From the IMG/VR virus record IMGVR_UViG_3300044714_000138, positions 1-41,113 of that record: 41,113 nucleotides of DNA, one strand, 5' to 3'. Origin of the DNA: a virus. The notes below the pieces were generated by a model, which was not told where the DNA came from, did no database searches, and was given only the letters and a program-made list of their open reading frames with translations. Both the position numbers and the translations under genes were made by a program. Within the stretch, counting starts at the first letter, position 1. Each line of letters begins with the position of its first letter. This document shows positions 28,661 to 38,542 of the stretch, piece by piece.

Positions 28661-30640
28661 TTATGATAGCGTTAAAGCCATCCCGTTACTGAGCTCTATG
28701 TTGAATTCTCCGCTGCTGTCACCTGCATAGATAATTCTTGCGCTATCATTTGCCGTTCCAGACGAGACGGAGCCCGTCGATATTGTTGTTGTAATACCGT
28801 TATATTCGATGTATTGACCACTATTTAAATTTATCTGCCATGTTGCAGACCCAGCCCCTACTATTTCTATTGCGCCTATTGATGATGATGTGGGAGGTAA
28901 TGTAAAAGTAACCGGTGACGAACTTTTAACGATATATCCTGTGTTCATTGCCATTTGTTGAGTGGTGCCAGTAACTACTTTCCAGGTAAATAAAGAAGAT
29001 GCTGGAACTCCACTATCAATTAACTGGCCTCCCGTAGAGTTAAATTCTGCTAAATTTCCAACAGTTGCGGATCCGCTGAGATATTCATAAGTTGTTCCAC
29101 CATTTTGGCTTAGATAGATATTACTGCTACCTTGTGGCACTCCATCAGTACTCGATACGCTTCCAGCAATACTAATTATGGAAAATGTAGAATAAGAGGC
29201 ATAAAAAGAGTTGGTTCCCGTTATATTTTGGACTTCTACAAATACCGAATCACCTGTATTCAATTGGACATTTCCTGTTATTGATACATCATAAAAATTT
29301 ATCAAATCACCTAATGTCAGTGTATTTCTATATTGAGTGGAAACAATAGTGCCATTTGCTAATCTTATAAAAATGCTGAAATTATAAGATGATTGAGATG
29401 GAGATGCTCCTCGGCATGAAAGATTGATATTTACATTAAACCATTGAGTATCTGTACCCGTATAAGTCATAACAGGAGTTGATGATCCGCTAATTGTTAA
29501 AAATTGATTAGTAAACTCAGAAGCATCATTTGCAGAAATACTAGTTCCCAAATAAATTGGATAAAATGTGCTTGTTACAGCAAAAGTCGTGGCTACGGTA
29601 TTATTTTGAATAGAGAAAGAGCCATAGGCCGCTGCTGGTGGAATTCCTCCGCCACTTGCATTAATAGTAACTTTTCCTGGAACTGATTTGTCTAGGGTTA
29701 CATTGGTTCCCCCGATTATATTTTGCACTGTCAAAATTTGATTTAATGCGGTGCCTGTCCAGTAATTATTAGTCAAAATAGTAGAATTAAACCACTGTAG
29801 TCCGGCATCTGATGATCCTAACAATCCAGTTAATGTTGACTCTTGTGTTGAGGTTAATATGGAAGGTAAAAACCCTTGAGTATTTGAATTAAGTTGCAAT
29901 AACGCATTAGATGAAATAACTTGTGTGCCTATGCTTAGGCTATTTGGGATATTAACCTGGCCACTACCGTTTATTATAAAATTTGCAGTACCTGGCGTGC
30001 CTACGGTAGTACTATTTCCCGTGCAAATACCAAATCCGCCCGTATCTGTATAAGTAGATAAATAGATATAATCCGGGGGCAATGTACAACCACTTAATGC
30101 TGGATTACCATTTATACCCATTAAAAAAGATTGTGTACCACTTTTATCTATAACAATTTGATAAAGATTATTGGCCCCAGCAGTAACAACACTTCCAAAA
30201 TATGCGGTAGTTGCATTTGTATAATTTGTTCCCCCTATACCTTGTATGGTAAGGGGCGCCATATTAGAAGTAGTGCCGACACTCAAATCAGCATTAATGA
30301 TTAAATTTCCGGTCATGGTATCGCCGGATTTTAAAACGTAGGGAGCGCCAGATATTGAATTATCTACATATTCTTTTGTAGCGGCTTGTAAGTTAATGGT
30401 GGGATCAGCATTTAAAATTAAATTTCCGGTCATTGTTCCGCCCGTTAAATTCAATTTTGATGCTAAATCAGCAATTAAATTAGTTACTTGCCCCTCAGAT
30501 ATTTGCGCATTGGCATTAATGTAGGTTAAGACTTGCGATAAAGTAGCCTGGATATTTATAGAGCTTTGTAATCCTACTAAGATATCATTTCCAGCTAATG
30601 ACGCTGCGGGGCTGAACTGACTAAATTTAGTTTCTGCCAT
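28661..30640 (-). CDS. Tail fibre protein
   Basis: 659 aa. N-terminus MAETKFSQFSPAASLAGNDILVGLQ is a common attachment motif of phage fibre proteins. Two copies of a YVDN/TMTGNLILNAD module follow (residues about 70-120), then a domain shared with the other fibre (residues about 125-235), and a long beta-rich end. The C-terminus (WQINLNSGQYIEYNG) echoes that of the 27792 gene. Likely the virion-proximal fibre. Confidence 0.8.
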   Translation of the reverse strand: MAETKFSQFSPAASLAGNDILVGLQSSINIQATLSQVLTYINANAQISEGQVTNLIADLASKLNLTGGTMTGNLILNADPTINLQAATKEYVDNSISGAPYVLKSGDTMTGNLIINADLSVGTTSNMAPLTIQGIGGTNYTNATTAYFGSVVTAGANNLYQIVIDKSGTQSFLMGINGNPALSGCTLPPDYIYLSTYTDTGGFGICTGNSTTVGTPGTANFIINGSGQVNIPNSLSIGTQVISSNALLQLNSNTQGFLPSILTSTQESTLTGLLGSSDAGLQWFNSTILTNNYWTGTALNQILTVQNIIGGTNVTLDKSVPGKVTINASGGGIPPAAAYGSFSIQNNTVATTFAVTSTFYPIYLGTSISANDASEFTNQFLTISGSSTPVMTYTGTDTQWFNVNINLSCRGASPSQSSYNFSIFIRLANGTIVSTQYRNTLTLGDLINFYDVSITGNVQLNTGDSVFVEVQNITGTNSFYASYSTFSIISIAGSVSSTDGVPQGSSNIYLSQNGGTTYEYLSGSATVGNLAEFNSTGGQLIDSGVPASSLFTWKVVTGTTQQMAMNTGYIVKSSSPVTFTLPPTSSSIGAIEIVGAGSATWQINLNSGQYIEYNGITTTISTGSVSSGTANDSARIIYAGDSSGEFNIELSNGMALTLS

Positions 30641-30645
30641 AATAC

Positions 30646-30831
30646 TTACTCCGTAATCATTCGTGATCCGCTTTCTGTTATGATGAAATCATCACCATTA
30701 GGATCAGTTACAATAAAAGAAGAAGATGGAGGGATAGGAAACCCTCCATCTTCAAATTGCTGGATATATAAACTTTTAATCGTAGGATTTTTTTGTATTA
30801 AATTAACTTCGCCAATATTATTGAATAGCAT
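30646..30831 (-). CDS. Small hypothetical structural-region protein
   Basis: 61 aa from the ATG at 30831 (MLFNNIGEVNLIQKN), with GGGAG upstream; the frame is open to 30855. A short acidic/beta pattern (FIVTDPNGDDFIITE). It overlaps the previous gene by 14 bases. No family recognised; between tail genes. Confidence 0.55.
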   Translation of the reverse strand: MLFNNIGEVNLIQKNPTIKSLYIQQFEDGGFPIPPSSSFIVTDPNGDDFIITESGSRMITE

Positions 30832-31162
30832 ATAAAGTTGCTCCCGCCCAATCATTGGTTTGATCGCTAGTAATAAGGCTTATTAAACTGCCAGCATTTG
30901 CTCTTCTGCATCCAGGATTCAATTCACAATTAACAGGACCAAATGTGCCAGTAGGTAATATTGCAGTTTGATTATAAGCAACCCAAACTGAAGATCCAGG
31001 AGCGAAAACAAAATGTATTTCCCAAATTTTATAATTAGAAGGGATCGTAAAATGCTGTTCTACATTTGTTGATAAGTATCCGCCCCACTTATCTTCTGCA
31101 AAAAATAGTCCATACGTAACATATCCATTGATATCGCGATTAAGAATGAGTGGTGTGGACAT
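30818..31162 (-). CDS. Small beta-rich tail-region protein
   Basis: 114 aa. Beta-strand pattern with aromatic residues (GYVTYGLFFAEDKWGGYLST, KIWEIHFVFAPGSSVWVAYN) and a Cys pair. It lies just downstream of the large collar protein and may be a small virion accessory protein. No family recognised. Confidence 0.6.
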   Translation of the reverse strand: MSTPLILNRDINGYVTYGLFFAEDKWGGYLSTNVEQHFTIPSNYKIWEIHFVFAPGSSVWVAYNQTAILPTGTFGPVNCELNPGCRRANAGSLISLITSDQTNDWAGATLYAIQ

Positions 31163-31173
31163 GCTTTTTTCTC

Positions 31174-33591
31174 CTAATATTTAATTACATAATTAAGGGC
31201 CATATTGATCGGTCTCGATTCATCACCGCCCGTAAATTGGGTATTTGCCGTAGCACCACTTGAAGGGGTGCTGATATCAAAATTATTGCCAAAAGGCGGC
31301 GTACTGGGTGGACTTCCCCCCAGCGCTTTATGATAATGAGATAAGATCTCGTCAAACTCTAATGTTCCTAATCCCTGGAATATAACGTCTGCTGCATTTG
31401 ATGAATATCTAAGAAAGAGATCAGGATCTACACCTGCCCCGCCATCTACTCCACGAATGAATAATCCTTGCAGAGGAGGTGTGGCATAATATTTAGTATT
31501 TACTGCATCGAGCATCTTTGTTCCAACTGATACATCACTATCCGAAGATAAATAAGTAACTTGTATCCCTATAGCATTAGAAAGCGATGGATTAACGCCT
31601 GTACCATTTAATGAAAACCAAACATAATAATGCTGGCCATTTGAATAAAAATTAAAATAAGAGCTATTCGGAAGAGAACTACCTGATACTGTCTGAATAG
31701 TTGTCGTCTGCCATGCATTTAATGCAGAAACAATGCATCTAGTAACCGTAATAAGACCCATAGTAGATAATAAATGAATAGGAACTCCTATACCTGGTTG
31801 AGCTGGATCAGTTCCCACCCCATCAATAAGAAACCAAAAATAATATTGCTGAGAAGGAGTTGCCATATTAAAGTAAGTGCTTGCAGCTGGGACAGTAGAT
31901 AGAGCTATTCTAACTAGTTGCTTAATGCCACCTAAATATCCCTCAGTACCATAGCCAGCTTGATCTTGACCACTTCTATATATGACTACAAAGAGTCCTG
32001 AATTTCCAGCATCAGAATTTCCTGAAACGGCACCCACACTATTATTAACACACCAAAGCGCAGTTTGACTTCCATCAGTAGCACTTGTTGAATAATAGGA
32101 AGAAAAACCTAAAGAACTTTGTCCAGTGGTTGGTGTTGTAAAAGTAAATCCGGTAGGATTAACGCCATCCGTTGTTACTGTTTGACCACCAGGTTGGTTC
32201 GTCGTCATTAATATACGATTATCAGACAAAACTTGTTCTACATACATGGCAACATATTGCTTAGCTGGACCAAACCAAGTTAATGCAGAATTATCCGCGC
32301 TAACAATTTTATTGAATAATCTAACATAAGGTATTCCATCACTAGAATATCCAGCAGTTTCAAGCATGGTTCCATCACAAGGTAATTCTCCTATAGCCAA
32401 AATATTAGATGCGCTGAAAAATACTTTTCCTATTTGGGAATCGTCGTAACCTAAACCATTTGGCGTAACTCTAATGGGCAAATAAATATCCATGCCGTTG
32501 GGATCAGGAGGCGGCAAAGTCATAGTACGAGCCATCATATCGGCATCAGTAGTAGTGGGAAATTCTGTAATAACCGTATTATTAATCGTTAATACGAAAT
32601 TAGTAAAAATACCATTAAAAGATAAATTAGTAGGAAAAGATAAGGCAACTTCAACATAATCATCATCATTATCTCCGATAGTTTGCCCAGTGTTATCACC
32701 AAAATCTAATACTGCGGTAAAAGCCGTAACTGTATTAGTTATTGTGAAAGTATTAAAATTTAATGTTATAGGTGATGATCCACCAGAACCAAAGTTCTTA
32801 ATGACCTGCACTAATACATTAAAATTAGCTGACGCTACGGTCTGTGCTTCAAAATATAAGGTATATACTTGATTTGTAACGCTGGGAGAAGGATTATCTG
32901 TAAATTTATTAACATTATCAAAAACCACACCTAAACGTTTAAAGGGATTTGTAATGTCAGGACTTGTCGTATTAATCTGTACTGCATATCTTGGGCTTTG
33001 AGTAGGCTCGTCAACAAAAGATCCGTATCGAAAAAAGGTGACAAAATCGATAGCATTACTACCTGAGGGTCGTTCAAATATCCATCCTCCTGGAGCAATC
33101 TGAGTAGTAGGCTGCGTGACCTGACCAAAGAGTATAGGCGGATTAGCTAAAGGGTCTGCCGGTAGGTTGTTATGCGCCAAGAAAAGTGGATTAGGAATAT
33201 AATTAATCAGCTCTTCGCCACTTGATGGATTAGATGATAAAGAAAAGTTCGGCCATGCTTCCCGAGTAAATTGGGGCGTAGTATCGCTAGCCGTAACAGT
33301 AACATAATAAAGCTCTACATTTCCGTTATCATCATAAGGATAATAATAAATAACAATATCATTCCCATTATATTGAGGGGTTCCTACTGCACTAAGAATT
33401 AAAGGATTAGGAAGCTCCGTATAAATATAGCTAGGAGGAGATCCGCTTAACATATATACCGGCTTTGGTTGTGTCCTGTTTACATCACTATAGAAGCTTA
33501 CGATTCCTCCGCTCAAAGGAAGTCCAGTATCTTTGTCTACAAAGTATTCTTGTAGCGACGATGCAATCATGTAGCGAGGGTCAATGGACAT
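31174..33591 (-). CDS. Large tail protein with collar domain
   Basis: 805 aa. The N-terminal 120 residues (SSLQEYFVDKDTGLPLSGGIVSFYSD and YYYPYDDNGNVELYYVTV) form a module widespread in tail proteins. The middle includes two copies of a YYxWFxxxGxG...IGIxV beta unit (residues roughly 555-690). The C-terminus, FDEILSHYHKALGG...DESRPINMALNYVIKY, is a phage tail-collar domain. It is probably a trimeric fibre or hub attached near the neck. Confidence 0.8.
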   Translation of the reverse strand: MSIDPRYMIASSLQEYFVDKDTGLPLSGGIVSFYSDVNRTQPKPVYMLSGSPPSYIYTELPNPLILSAVGTPQYNGNDIVIYYYPYDDNGNVELYYVTVTASDTTPQFTREAWPNFSLSSNPSSGEELINYIPNPLFLAHNNLPADPLANPPILFGQVTQPTTQIAPGGWIFERPSGSNAIDFVTFFRYGSFVDEPTQSPRYAVQINTTSPDITNPFKRLGVVFDNVNKFTDNPSPSVTNQVYTLYFEAQTVASANFNVLVQVIKNFGSGGSSPITLNFNTFTITNTVTAFTAVLDFGDNTGQTIGDNDDDYVEVALSFPTNLSFNGIFTNFVLTINNTVITEFPTTTDADMMARTMTLPPPDPNGMDIYLPIRVTPNGLGYDDSQIGKVFFSASNILAIGELPCDGTMLETAGYSSDGIPYVRLFNKIVSADNSALTWFGPAKQYVAMYVEQVLSDNRILMTTNQPGGQTVTTDGVNPTGFTFTTPTTGQSSLGFSSYYSTSATDGSQTALWCVNNSVGAVSGNSDAGNSGLFVVIYRSGQDQAGYGTEGYLGGIKQLVRIALSTVPAASTYFNMATPSQQYYFWFLIDGVGTDPAQPGIGVPIHLLSTMGLITVTRCIVSALNAWQTTTIQTVSGSSLPNSSYFNFYSNGQHYYVWFSLNGTGVNPSLSNAIGIQVTYLSSDSDVSVGTKMLDAVNTKYYATPPLQGLFIRGVDGGAGVDPDLFLRYSSNAADVIFQGLGTLEFDEILSHYHKALGGSPPSTPPFGNNFDISTPSSGATANTQFTGGDESRPINMALNYVIKY

Positions 33592-33594
33592 TCT

Positions 33595-34884
33595 TTAATC
33601 TCCGAATAACTTCTTGGCCCCATAGCCGCCAAGAGTGGCCCCAGCACCTAATGATCCATATTTAATGGCTGGCTTGGCTTTCTTGATAATACTTTGAGCA
33701 TTTTTCTTATTTTTAATAACTTGAGATAAGCTATCTTTTAAACTGCTGATCTCTTCAGGAATTAAAGGGATATCAACACCCCCTAATTTTGTTTTGGGAA
33801 ATGACTTTTTTATAGTTTTAGAAATAGTTCCTAAAACTTTTTGTGGAGTAGGCTCGGTAATATTATTAAGTGCCTCACTTAATTTTCTATAAGGAACAAC
33901 ATTTTTTAGATAATGCTCACCTGCTTGATCATAAAGATCAGCCGCCTGAGGAGATATATTTTTTAGAGAATTACTAATAGAATTGCTTAATTGCTCTTTA
34001 ACTGAATTAAGATTGTCTCTCATCAAACCACTAGTCCAATCAGTTCCTTTTATCGATCTTGATACAATTCCTAATTGACTTTGTAATTGATGAGCATTTC
34101 TTATTGTAGGTTCAGAAACATATTGATCATAAACTGGCTTTATATTTGCTTTTTTTAATAAAGAATTTTTTAGATTACTTACAGCACTTAAAGAATCTTT
34201 AGAAGGACCAATTTCTTTGCTATAAATTGGCTCATCGCCAAATCTGTCAATTACCTGGTTATACATTGCCTTTGATTTTAATTTTTCTTCAGCACCTTTT
34301 TGGGCAATTCCCTCTAAAGTATCTTGCATGGCTATTTCAGGATTAAACTTACGAATAGTATTCGACAATAAAGGAGAAGCCTTACTTAACGCCCCCAATC
34401 CTCCTCCTAATGCAGCTCCTTCGGTTCTATTTTCTGGATTGTCAATAGCACCAAAAGCAGCGCCTCCGGCTACTGTTTTTAACAAATCAGGCAATCCTTC
34501 TTTGCCAAGATAAGATGCCAGTTTTCCTACGGCAGGAAGACCTTCCGATGCTGCTCTTGCGGTATCTAAAGCTTCTCCACCCGCTAGAAATGTACCTACA
34601 TCACCAGCAACATTGCCTATGTCATAAGATAATCCTTGCCCACTTTTAACCGGTTTAATATTTATGCCAGGAATAAGGTTTGCTGTATTTGATAAAAAAT
34701 TTCTGGAAGAATCTCCTATTCCCAATAATCCCTGGAAAACAGGACTCCCAATTATTTTATCTAATGCTCCTCTTGGCACATTAGGCGTACTAGGAATAGA
34801 GGAAATATTATTTTCATCGAAGATATCGCGTCCAGCATTACTGTTTATTGAGATTTTATTGTCGTCAAAGATATCTCTTGGCAT
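33595..34884 (-). CDS. Ejection-type internal protein
   Basis: 429 aa. The N-terminus carries a duplicated motif, RDIFDDNKIS then RDIFDENNIS. A Gly/Ala-rich zone (AAFGAIDNPENRTEGAALGGGLGAL) is followed by long helices. This helical, Gly/Ala-rich make-up and its place after the gp10-like neck genes match P22 gp16/gp20-type proteins injected with the DNA. The Gly/Ala block could insert in a membrane. It overlaps the next gene by one base. Confidence 0.6.
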   Translation of the reverse strand: MPRDIFDDNKISINSNAGRDIFDENNISSIPSTPNVPRGALDKIIGSPVFQGLLGIGDSSRNFLSNTANLIPGINIKPVKSGQGLSYDIGNVAGDVGTFLAGGEALDTARAASEGLPAVGKLASYLGKEGLPDLLKTVAGGAAFGAIDNPENRTEGAALGGGLGALSKASPLLSNTIRKFNPEIAMQDTLEGIAQKGAEEKLKSKAMYNQVIDRFGDEPIYSKEIGPSKDSLSAVSNLKNSLLKKANIKPVYDQYVSEPTIRNAHQLQSQLGIVSRSIKGTDWTSGLMRDNLNSVKEQLSNSISNSLKNISPQAADLYDQAGEHYLKNVVPYRKLSEALNNITEPTPQKVLGTISKTIKKSFPKTKLGGVDIPLIPEEISSLKDSLSQVIKNKKNAQSIIKKAKPAIKYGSLGAGATLGGYGAKKLFGD

Positions 34885-36173
34885 TATGATATCCCCAATT
34901 TTTGTTTCACTTGTTCAACAGTAAGACCTTTATTTCTAGCTGTAAAAGCAATATCAGCATCTGTATAATTCTTACCATTGATAACGTAATTACCAGAATT
35001 ACCAGCAATATTTTGTGGGCTCTGACCTACATTACGATGTCCAGCTTGCATTAGATTTTTTTCAGCACTTCTAAATGCATCTGAAATATTTTGAGACATA
35101 TACTGTTGGGCTTTCTCATATACCTGGGGCCTAACAAGACTTTCAAAAACTTTAGAATTTCCTAATGCGCGATCAGTCATTTCTCGAATTAAACCAATGC
35201 CTACTCTGCCTCCCGCTACATTAGCGCGCATAGCAGCTAATTCCGGCTGAAGACCGCGCGCGGCAATGAAGCGTGCTTGCTTATCGGGATCATCATTTTT
35301 TATTGCATCAGCTATTTGTTTGCTTGAAAATCCTAGAACTCGCGAAGAATAAGGAGCCATTCCTTGTGAAACAAAATTATCTATAGTGTTTAATTCGTTT
35401 AAATAACCACGTCGTTTTTGTAATTGATCAATATTTCCGCGGGTAGGCGCATAATCTGGCGCAGGAGGATTGGCAGGATCAAATCCCTTATCTTTTAGAA
35501 TTTGTGATACGGTTTTCCCTGAAGATAAAAGATTTACTGCTTCATCGGGATAAAGACCCGCTCCTGCTAGTTGCGCAACCATAGCGCTTTTAACATCTAC
35601 AGGCGCAGTTGCATAAGAAAATGCATTGGATCGCTTATTTTGATAAGTTGCCTGAGCAGTAGCTTTATCTGTATTTGCCTTTAATGACTGACCAATCATA
35701 TTGGCATAATCTAAATCATTGGTATCTACACTTCCTGGCGAAGCAGTATTATTCGCCAATAATTTTTGCTCATCATCAGGATTAATAGTTAATGGAGAAT
35801 TGGATAGATTCGGCATATTAAGCGTAGATCCTTGACCGCTATCTTGAGGCATCATTCCTTTATTTTTTAAATACATTAAAGCACCGACTTGCCCTGCGCT
35901 TCCCCCCATTCCCAACAAAGGATTACTCGTCATTAATGTTTTATAAAGAGCTTCTGCCTTTTTTAAATCTAAGTCTGTTTGCGCAGTTTGAGGCGCATAC
36001 TGCAACTGAATCTGAGCCAAGGCATTTTTCAATTTCTCATTTTGCAATTGTTGCTGCATTTGTTTAGGAGCATAAGCTAGTTTCAGACCTTGTTGTAAAC
36101 CAGGAATAATTGCCGACAACATGGGATCACCTTGGACAGGAGCTTGCAAGAAATTTATAGGTTGAATTGGCAT
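34884..36173 (-). CDS. Ejection-type internal protein 2
   Basis: 429 aa, Gln/Ala/Asn-rich and largely helical (PGLQQGLKLAYAPKQMQQQL). The central part (YAPTRGNIDQLQKRRGYLNEL) and the C-terminus (KNYTDADIAFTARNKGLTVEQVKQKLGI) resemble DNA-ejection proteins of short-tailed phages; the C-terminal segment is often seen in such proteins. It starts one base before its partner ends. Confidence 0.65.
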   Translation of the reverse strand: MPIQPINFLQAPVQGDPMLSAIIPGLQQGLKLAYAPKQMQQQLQNEKLKNALAQIQLQYAPQTAQTDLDLKKAEALYKTLMTSNPLLGMGGSAGQVGALMYLKNKGMMPQDSGQGSTLNMPNLSNSPLTINPDDEQKLLANNTASPGSVDTNDLDYANMIGQSLKANTDKATAQATYQNKRSNAFSYATAPVDVKSAMVAQLAGAGLYPDEAVNLLSSGKTVSQILKDKGFDPANPPAPDYAPTRGNIDQLQKRRGYLNELNTIDNFVSQGMAPYSSRVLGFSSKQIADAIKNDDPDKQARFIAARGLQPELAAMRANVAGGRVGIGLIREMTDRALGNSKVFESLVRPQVYEKAQQYMSQNISDAFRSAEKNLMQAGHRNVGQSPQNIAGNSGNYVINGKNYTDADIAFTARNKGLTVEQVKQKLGIS

Positions 36174-36191
36174 ATTAACTCCTAATTAAAA

Positions 36192-36752
36192 TCATAGAAA
36201 TCCACCCAATACTGAAGCTAATAGACCTATCATTTGAGAATTAGCCATGTTCTGTCCGCTCTGCCCTGTGTAACCTAACGTTGCTTCACTTTGTAAATTA
36301 CTGGCAAGACTTTTGGCTAAATCAGTAGAAGCATTAAATCCCATATGATTGATTCCTTGCTCCCCCTTCAATCCCTGACCATACAAATCCAAAGCTTGTT
36401 GCAAATATTTCTGATAATCTTGATTGGCCAAATTAGACGACATACTCGCAGCTTCTTGCTGATGTTCAGGAGTTCCTAAAGTACCTCCCGCAGCAGCTGC
36501 TGCATTAGCTCCGTTAATTCCCTGGTTATATTGATATTGATAACCGGGTGATTGCTGATATCCAGCACCCGCAGAATTAATCACTTGCCCAGGATTATTT
36601 AGCAGCGTTTGATACTGCTTAATTAATGTATTAAGAGAATCACCACCTGCATCAATATAGGGCTGAAAATAAGGCGTAATGGTTCCAGGTATTTGTTGTA
36701 AATACGGCATTGCTGCATTGGCTGGATTACTGTAAAACGGATCTAGATTCAT
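36192..36752 (-). CDS. DNA-transfer protein (P22 gp7-like role)
   Basis: 186 aa. Gly/Tyr/Gln repeats (SPGYQYQYNQGINGANAAAAAGG) and an end with GYTGQSGQNMANSQMIGLLASVLGGFL, whose hydrophobic C-terminal helix could enter a membrane. Size and position correspond to gp7 of the P22 ejection set. Confidence 0.6.
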   Translation of the reverse strand: MNLDPFYSNPANAAMPYLQQIPGTITPYFQPYIDAGGDSLNTLIKQYQTLLNNPGQVINSAGAGYQQSPGYQYQYNQGINGANAAAAAGGTLGTPEHQQEAASMSSNLANQDYQKYLQQALDLYGQGLKGEQGINHMGFNASTDLAKSLASNLQSEATLGYTGQSGQNMANSQMIGLLASVLGGFL

Positions 36753-36760
36753 TAATCACC

Positions 36761-37021
36761 TCAACCATAAGGAACAAAAACACCATTCTTTTTTACAACC
36801 GGCGTATTATTGGTTGTGTCATAAAAATGTGTGCCATTAGGAGCATTTGTTAACTGAGCAATGTAAGGCGCACTTTGCTGTGGCACTTGAAATCCGCTTT
36901 CATCCGAAATTCCTTGTTGTAATTGGGACAATAATTGAGTCATCGCTAACTGCCAGGAAGGCGTTAACTTTCCATCTTTATCAACCAACGGATCATTAAT
37001 AAACAAAGGCATGTTCGCCAT
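36761..37021 (-). CDS. Small neck-region structural protein
   Basis: 86 aa: PLFINDPLVDKDGKLTPSWQLAMTQLL, then a short beta tail (GTHFYDTTNNTPVVKKNGVFVPYG). Small proteins with this W-x2-(A/F) plus FYDTT-x-N pattern are common beside neck and tail genes of short-tailed phages. Role probably accessory to tail needle or neck; unproven. Confidence 0.65.
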   Translation of the reverse strand: MANMPLFINDPLVDKDGKLTPSWQLAMTQLLSQLQQGISDESGFQVPQQSAPYIAQLTNAPNGTHFYDTTNNTPVVKKNGVFVPYG

Positions 37022-37027
37022 TACATC

Positions 37028-38542
37028 TCACTTATAAACATTTAAAACGCCATTAGTTACGGCCAAACGCGCATAACTCCAAAATCGAAACTGGGAAACA
37101 AAATCATTGGTATATCCTAGTCCCCAAACTAAAGGACGACTGATTCGATGACCTGTAAATTTCACAGGTAATGCCTGAAAGCTACTAAAATTAACGCCTC
37201 CATCCATAGACACGGATAAATCAATATGTGGGTTATAATTGGGATGACTGAGTTCAGGATAAAAAGGATCTTCACCTTGTTCTAAAGTAAAAGAACCACT
37301 ATTAATGACAAATGCATCTCCCGAATCCTCTCTAATGTTCTTACAAACTCTTCCTCGAGGAATAGGATAAAAACGAGGCGAGTCATTTTGGAAAGTACCA
37401 TAGTTATAAACGGTTATTTGTGGGCTCAACTCATATAAAGCGCCATCGTTAAAACTTACAAAGTAATATTTATTGTTGAAGAATTGAACCTTTCGAGCGA
37501 TATGATAATTCCAATTTTCATCAGTTAAAGTATAGAATTCATCATTAGTAACATCATAAAGATACGTGACATTATCTGAAGGATCATAAAATGTAATTTG
37601 ATAAAATAATCGCTTCCTATCCCCTATCCGCAAAAAGAAAGCCGAAGAAATCTCGGGATGATTTAACTGTGAAAGACGATAATTTATACCATCTGTGCCG
37701 ACAAAACGTAAAGTTCCTCCTTCAGATATCGTGATCACAGGACCAGAATCTTGGTTATATCCAAGCCATGCTATAATGGAATCTTCAGTTGCCACAGTGG
37801 CAGCGTTAATAACCCCAACATTTACATTAATATTAGAGTTACGTTTATAAGGCGATAAGGGAGGAGAACCTACATCAGTAAAATATTCCCCTACATTATT
37901 TCCTAAAACCAACAAAAGATTTCCTTTTCCTGGAAATCGACTAACGGCCATACATAAATCAGCTTTAGTAGACAAAATCTCAAAAACAGATTGCCCAGAA
38001 GAACCCCAAAACCAGTTATTCGCATCTCCTGGAGCTGACAAATACCACCGGTTAGAAAGCAAATCCACGAAAATGACATAACCGTCTTGAAAAGTTACAT
38101 ATCCTGGTAAAACACTAGGAGGTAAAGTAGGAATATTAAATTTGTCTGTATCATAATTGAAAACATACAATTTCTTTTTGTCACAGAATACTATTTGACT
38201 CGTATCATTTTCAGTAATGAAAACATCACCATTAAAAGAGTCTAAAAATCCAATGGGACGAATAAATAAATTAGAGTCTGCCGCATAAATGACATTTCCG
38301 ATCACAATGAACATCAAATTTGCGCGCGTGCTAGTATATAAAGCTCGTCCCGTATAGGTTTGGCTTAAAACCGAAATTTGTTGGTAACCTGCGAAATCAA
38401 AAAGAAAATCATCTACCCGAATCATATTGAATGTTTGTTCGTCGGATATTTTAGGAGTTCTTCCAAAATGATTTGAACCTACAATAGTCCAAGGGATAGT
38501 CTTTAAAGTCTGTGACCCTGGCCTCATGGTACTGGCCCCCAT
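37028..38542 (-). CDS. Packaged-DNA stabilisation protein (P22 gp10-like)
   Basis: 504 aa from the ATG at 38542, just after AAGG; a TTG at 38569 is less likely. P22 gp10 is about 472 aa. Beta-propeller-like repeats run throughout (ADLCMAVSRFPGKGNLLLVLGN, ATVATEDSIIAWLGYNQD). It would close the portal channel and connect gp4-like to the tail needle. It overlaps the gp4-like gene by 19 bases. Confidence 0.8.
   Translation of the reverse strand: MGASTMRPGSQTLKTIPWTIVGSNHFGRTPKISDEQTFNMIRVDDFLFDFAGYQQISVLSQTYTGRALYTSTRANLMFIVIGNVIYAADSNLFIRPIGFLDSFNGDVFITENDTSQIVFCDKKKLYVFNYDTDKFNIPTLPPSVLPGYVTFQDGYVIFVDLLSNRWYLSAPGDANNWFWGSSGQSVFEILSTKADLCMAVSRFPGKGNLLLVLGNNVGEYFTDVGSPPLSPYKRNSNINVNVGVINAATVATEDSIIAWLGYNQDSGPVITISEGGTLRFVGTDGINYRLSQLNHPEISSAFFLRIGDRKRLFYQITFYDPSDNVTYLYDVTNDEFYTLTDENWNYHIARKVQFFNNKYYFVSFNDGALYELSPQITVYNYGTFQNDSPRFYPIPRGRVCKNIREDSGDAFVINSGSFTLEQGEDPFYPELSHPNYNPHIDLSVSMDGGVNFSSFQALPVKFTGHRISRPLVWGLGYTNDFVSQFRFWSYARLAVTNGVLNVYK

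Noticed and set aside
25835-30640. Diversity-generating retroelement acting on the fibre genes
   Set aside because: Shared fibre modules look like ordinary duplication; no reverse transcriptase or template repeat with adenine-biased changes is seen.
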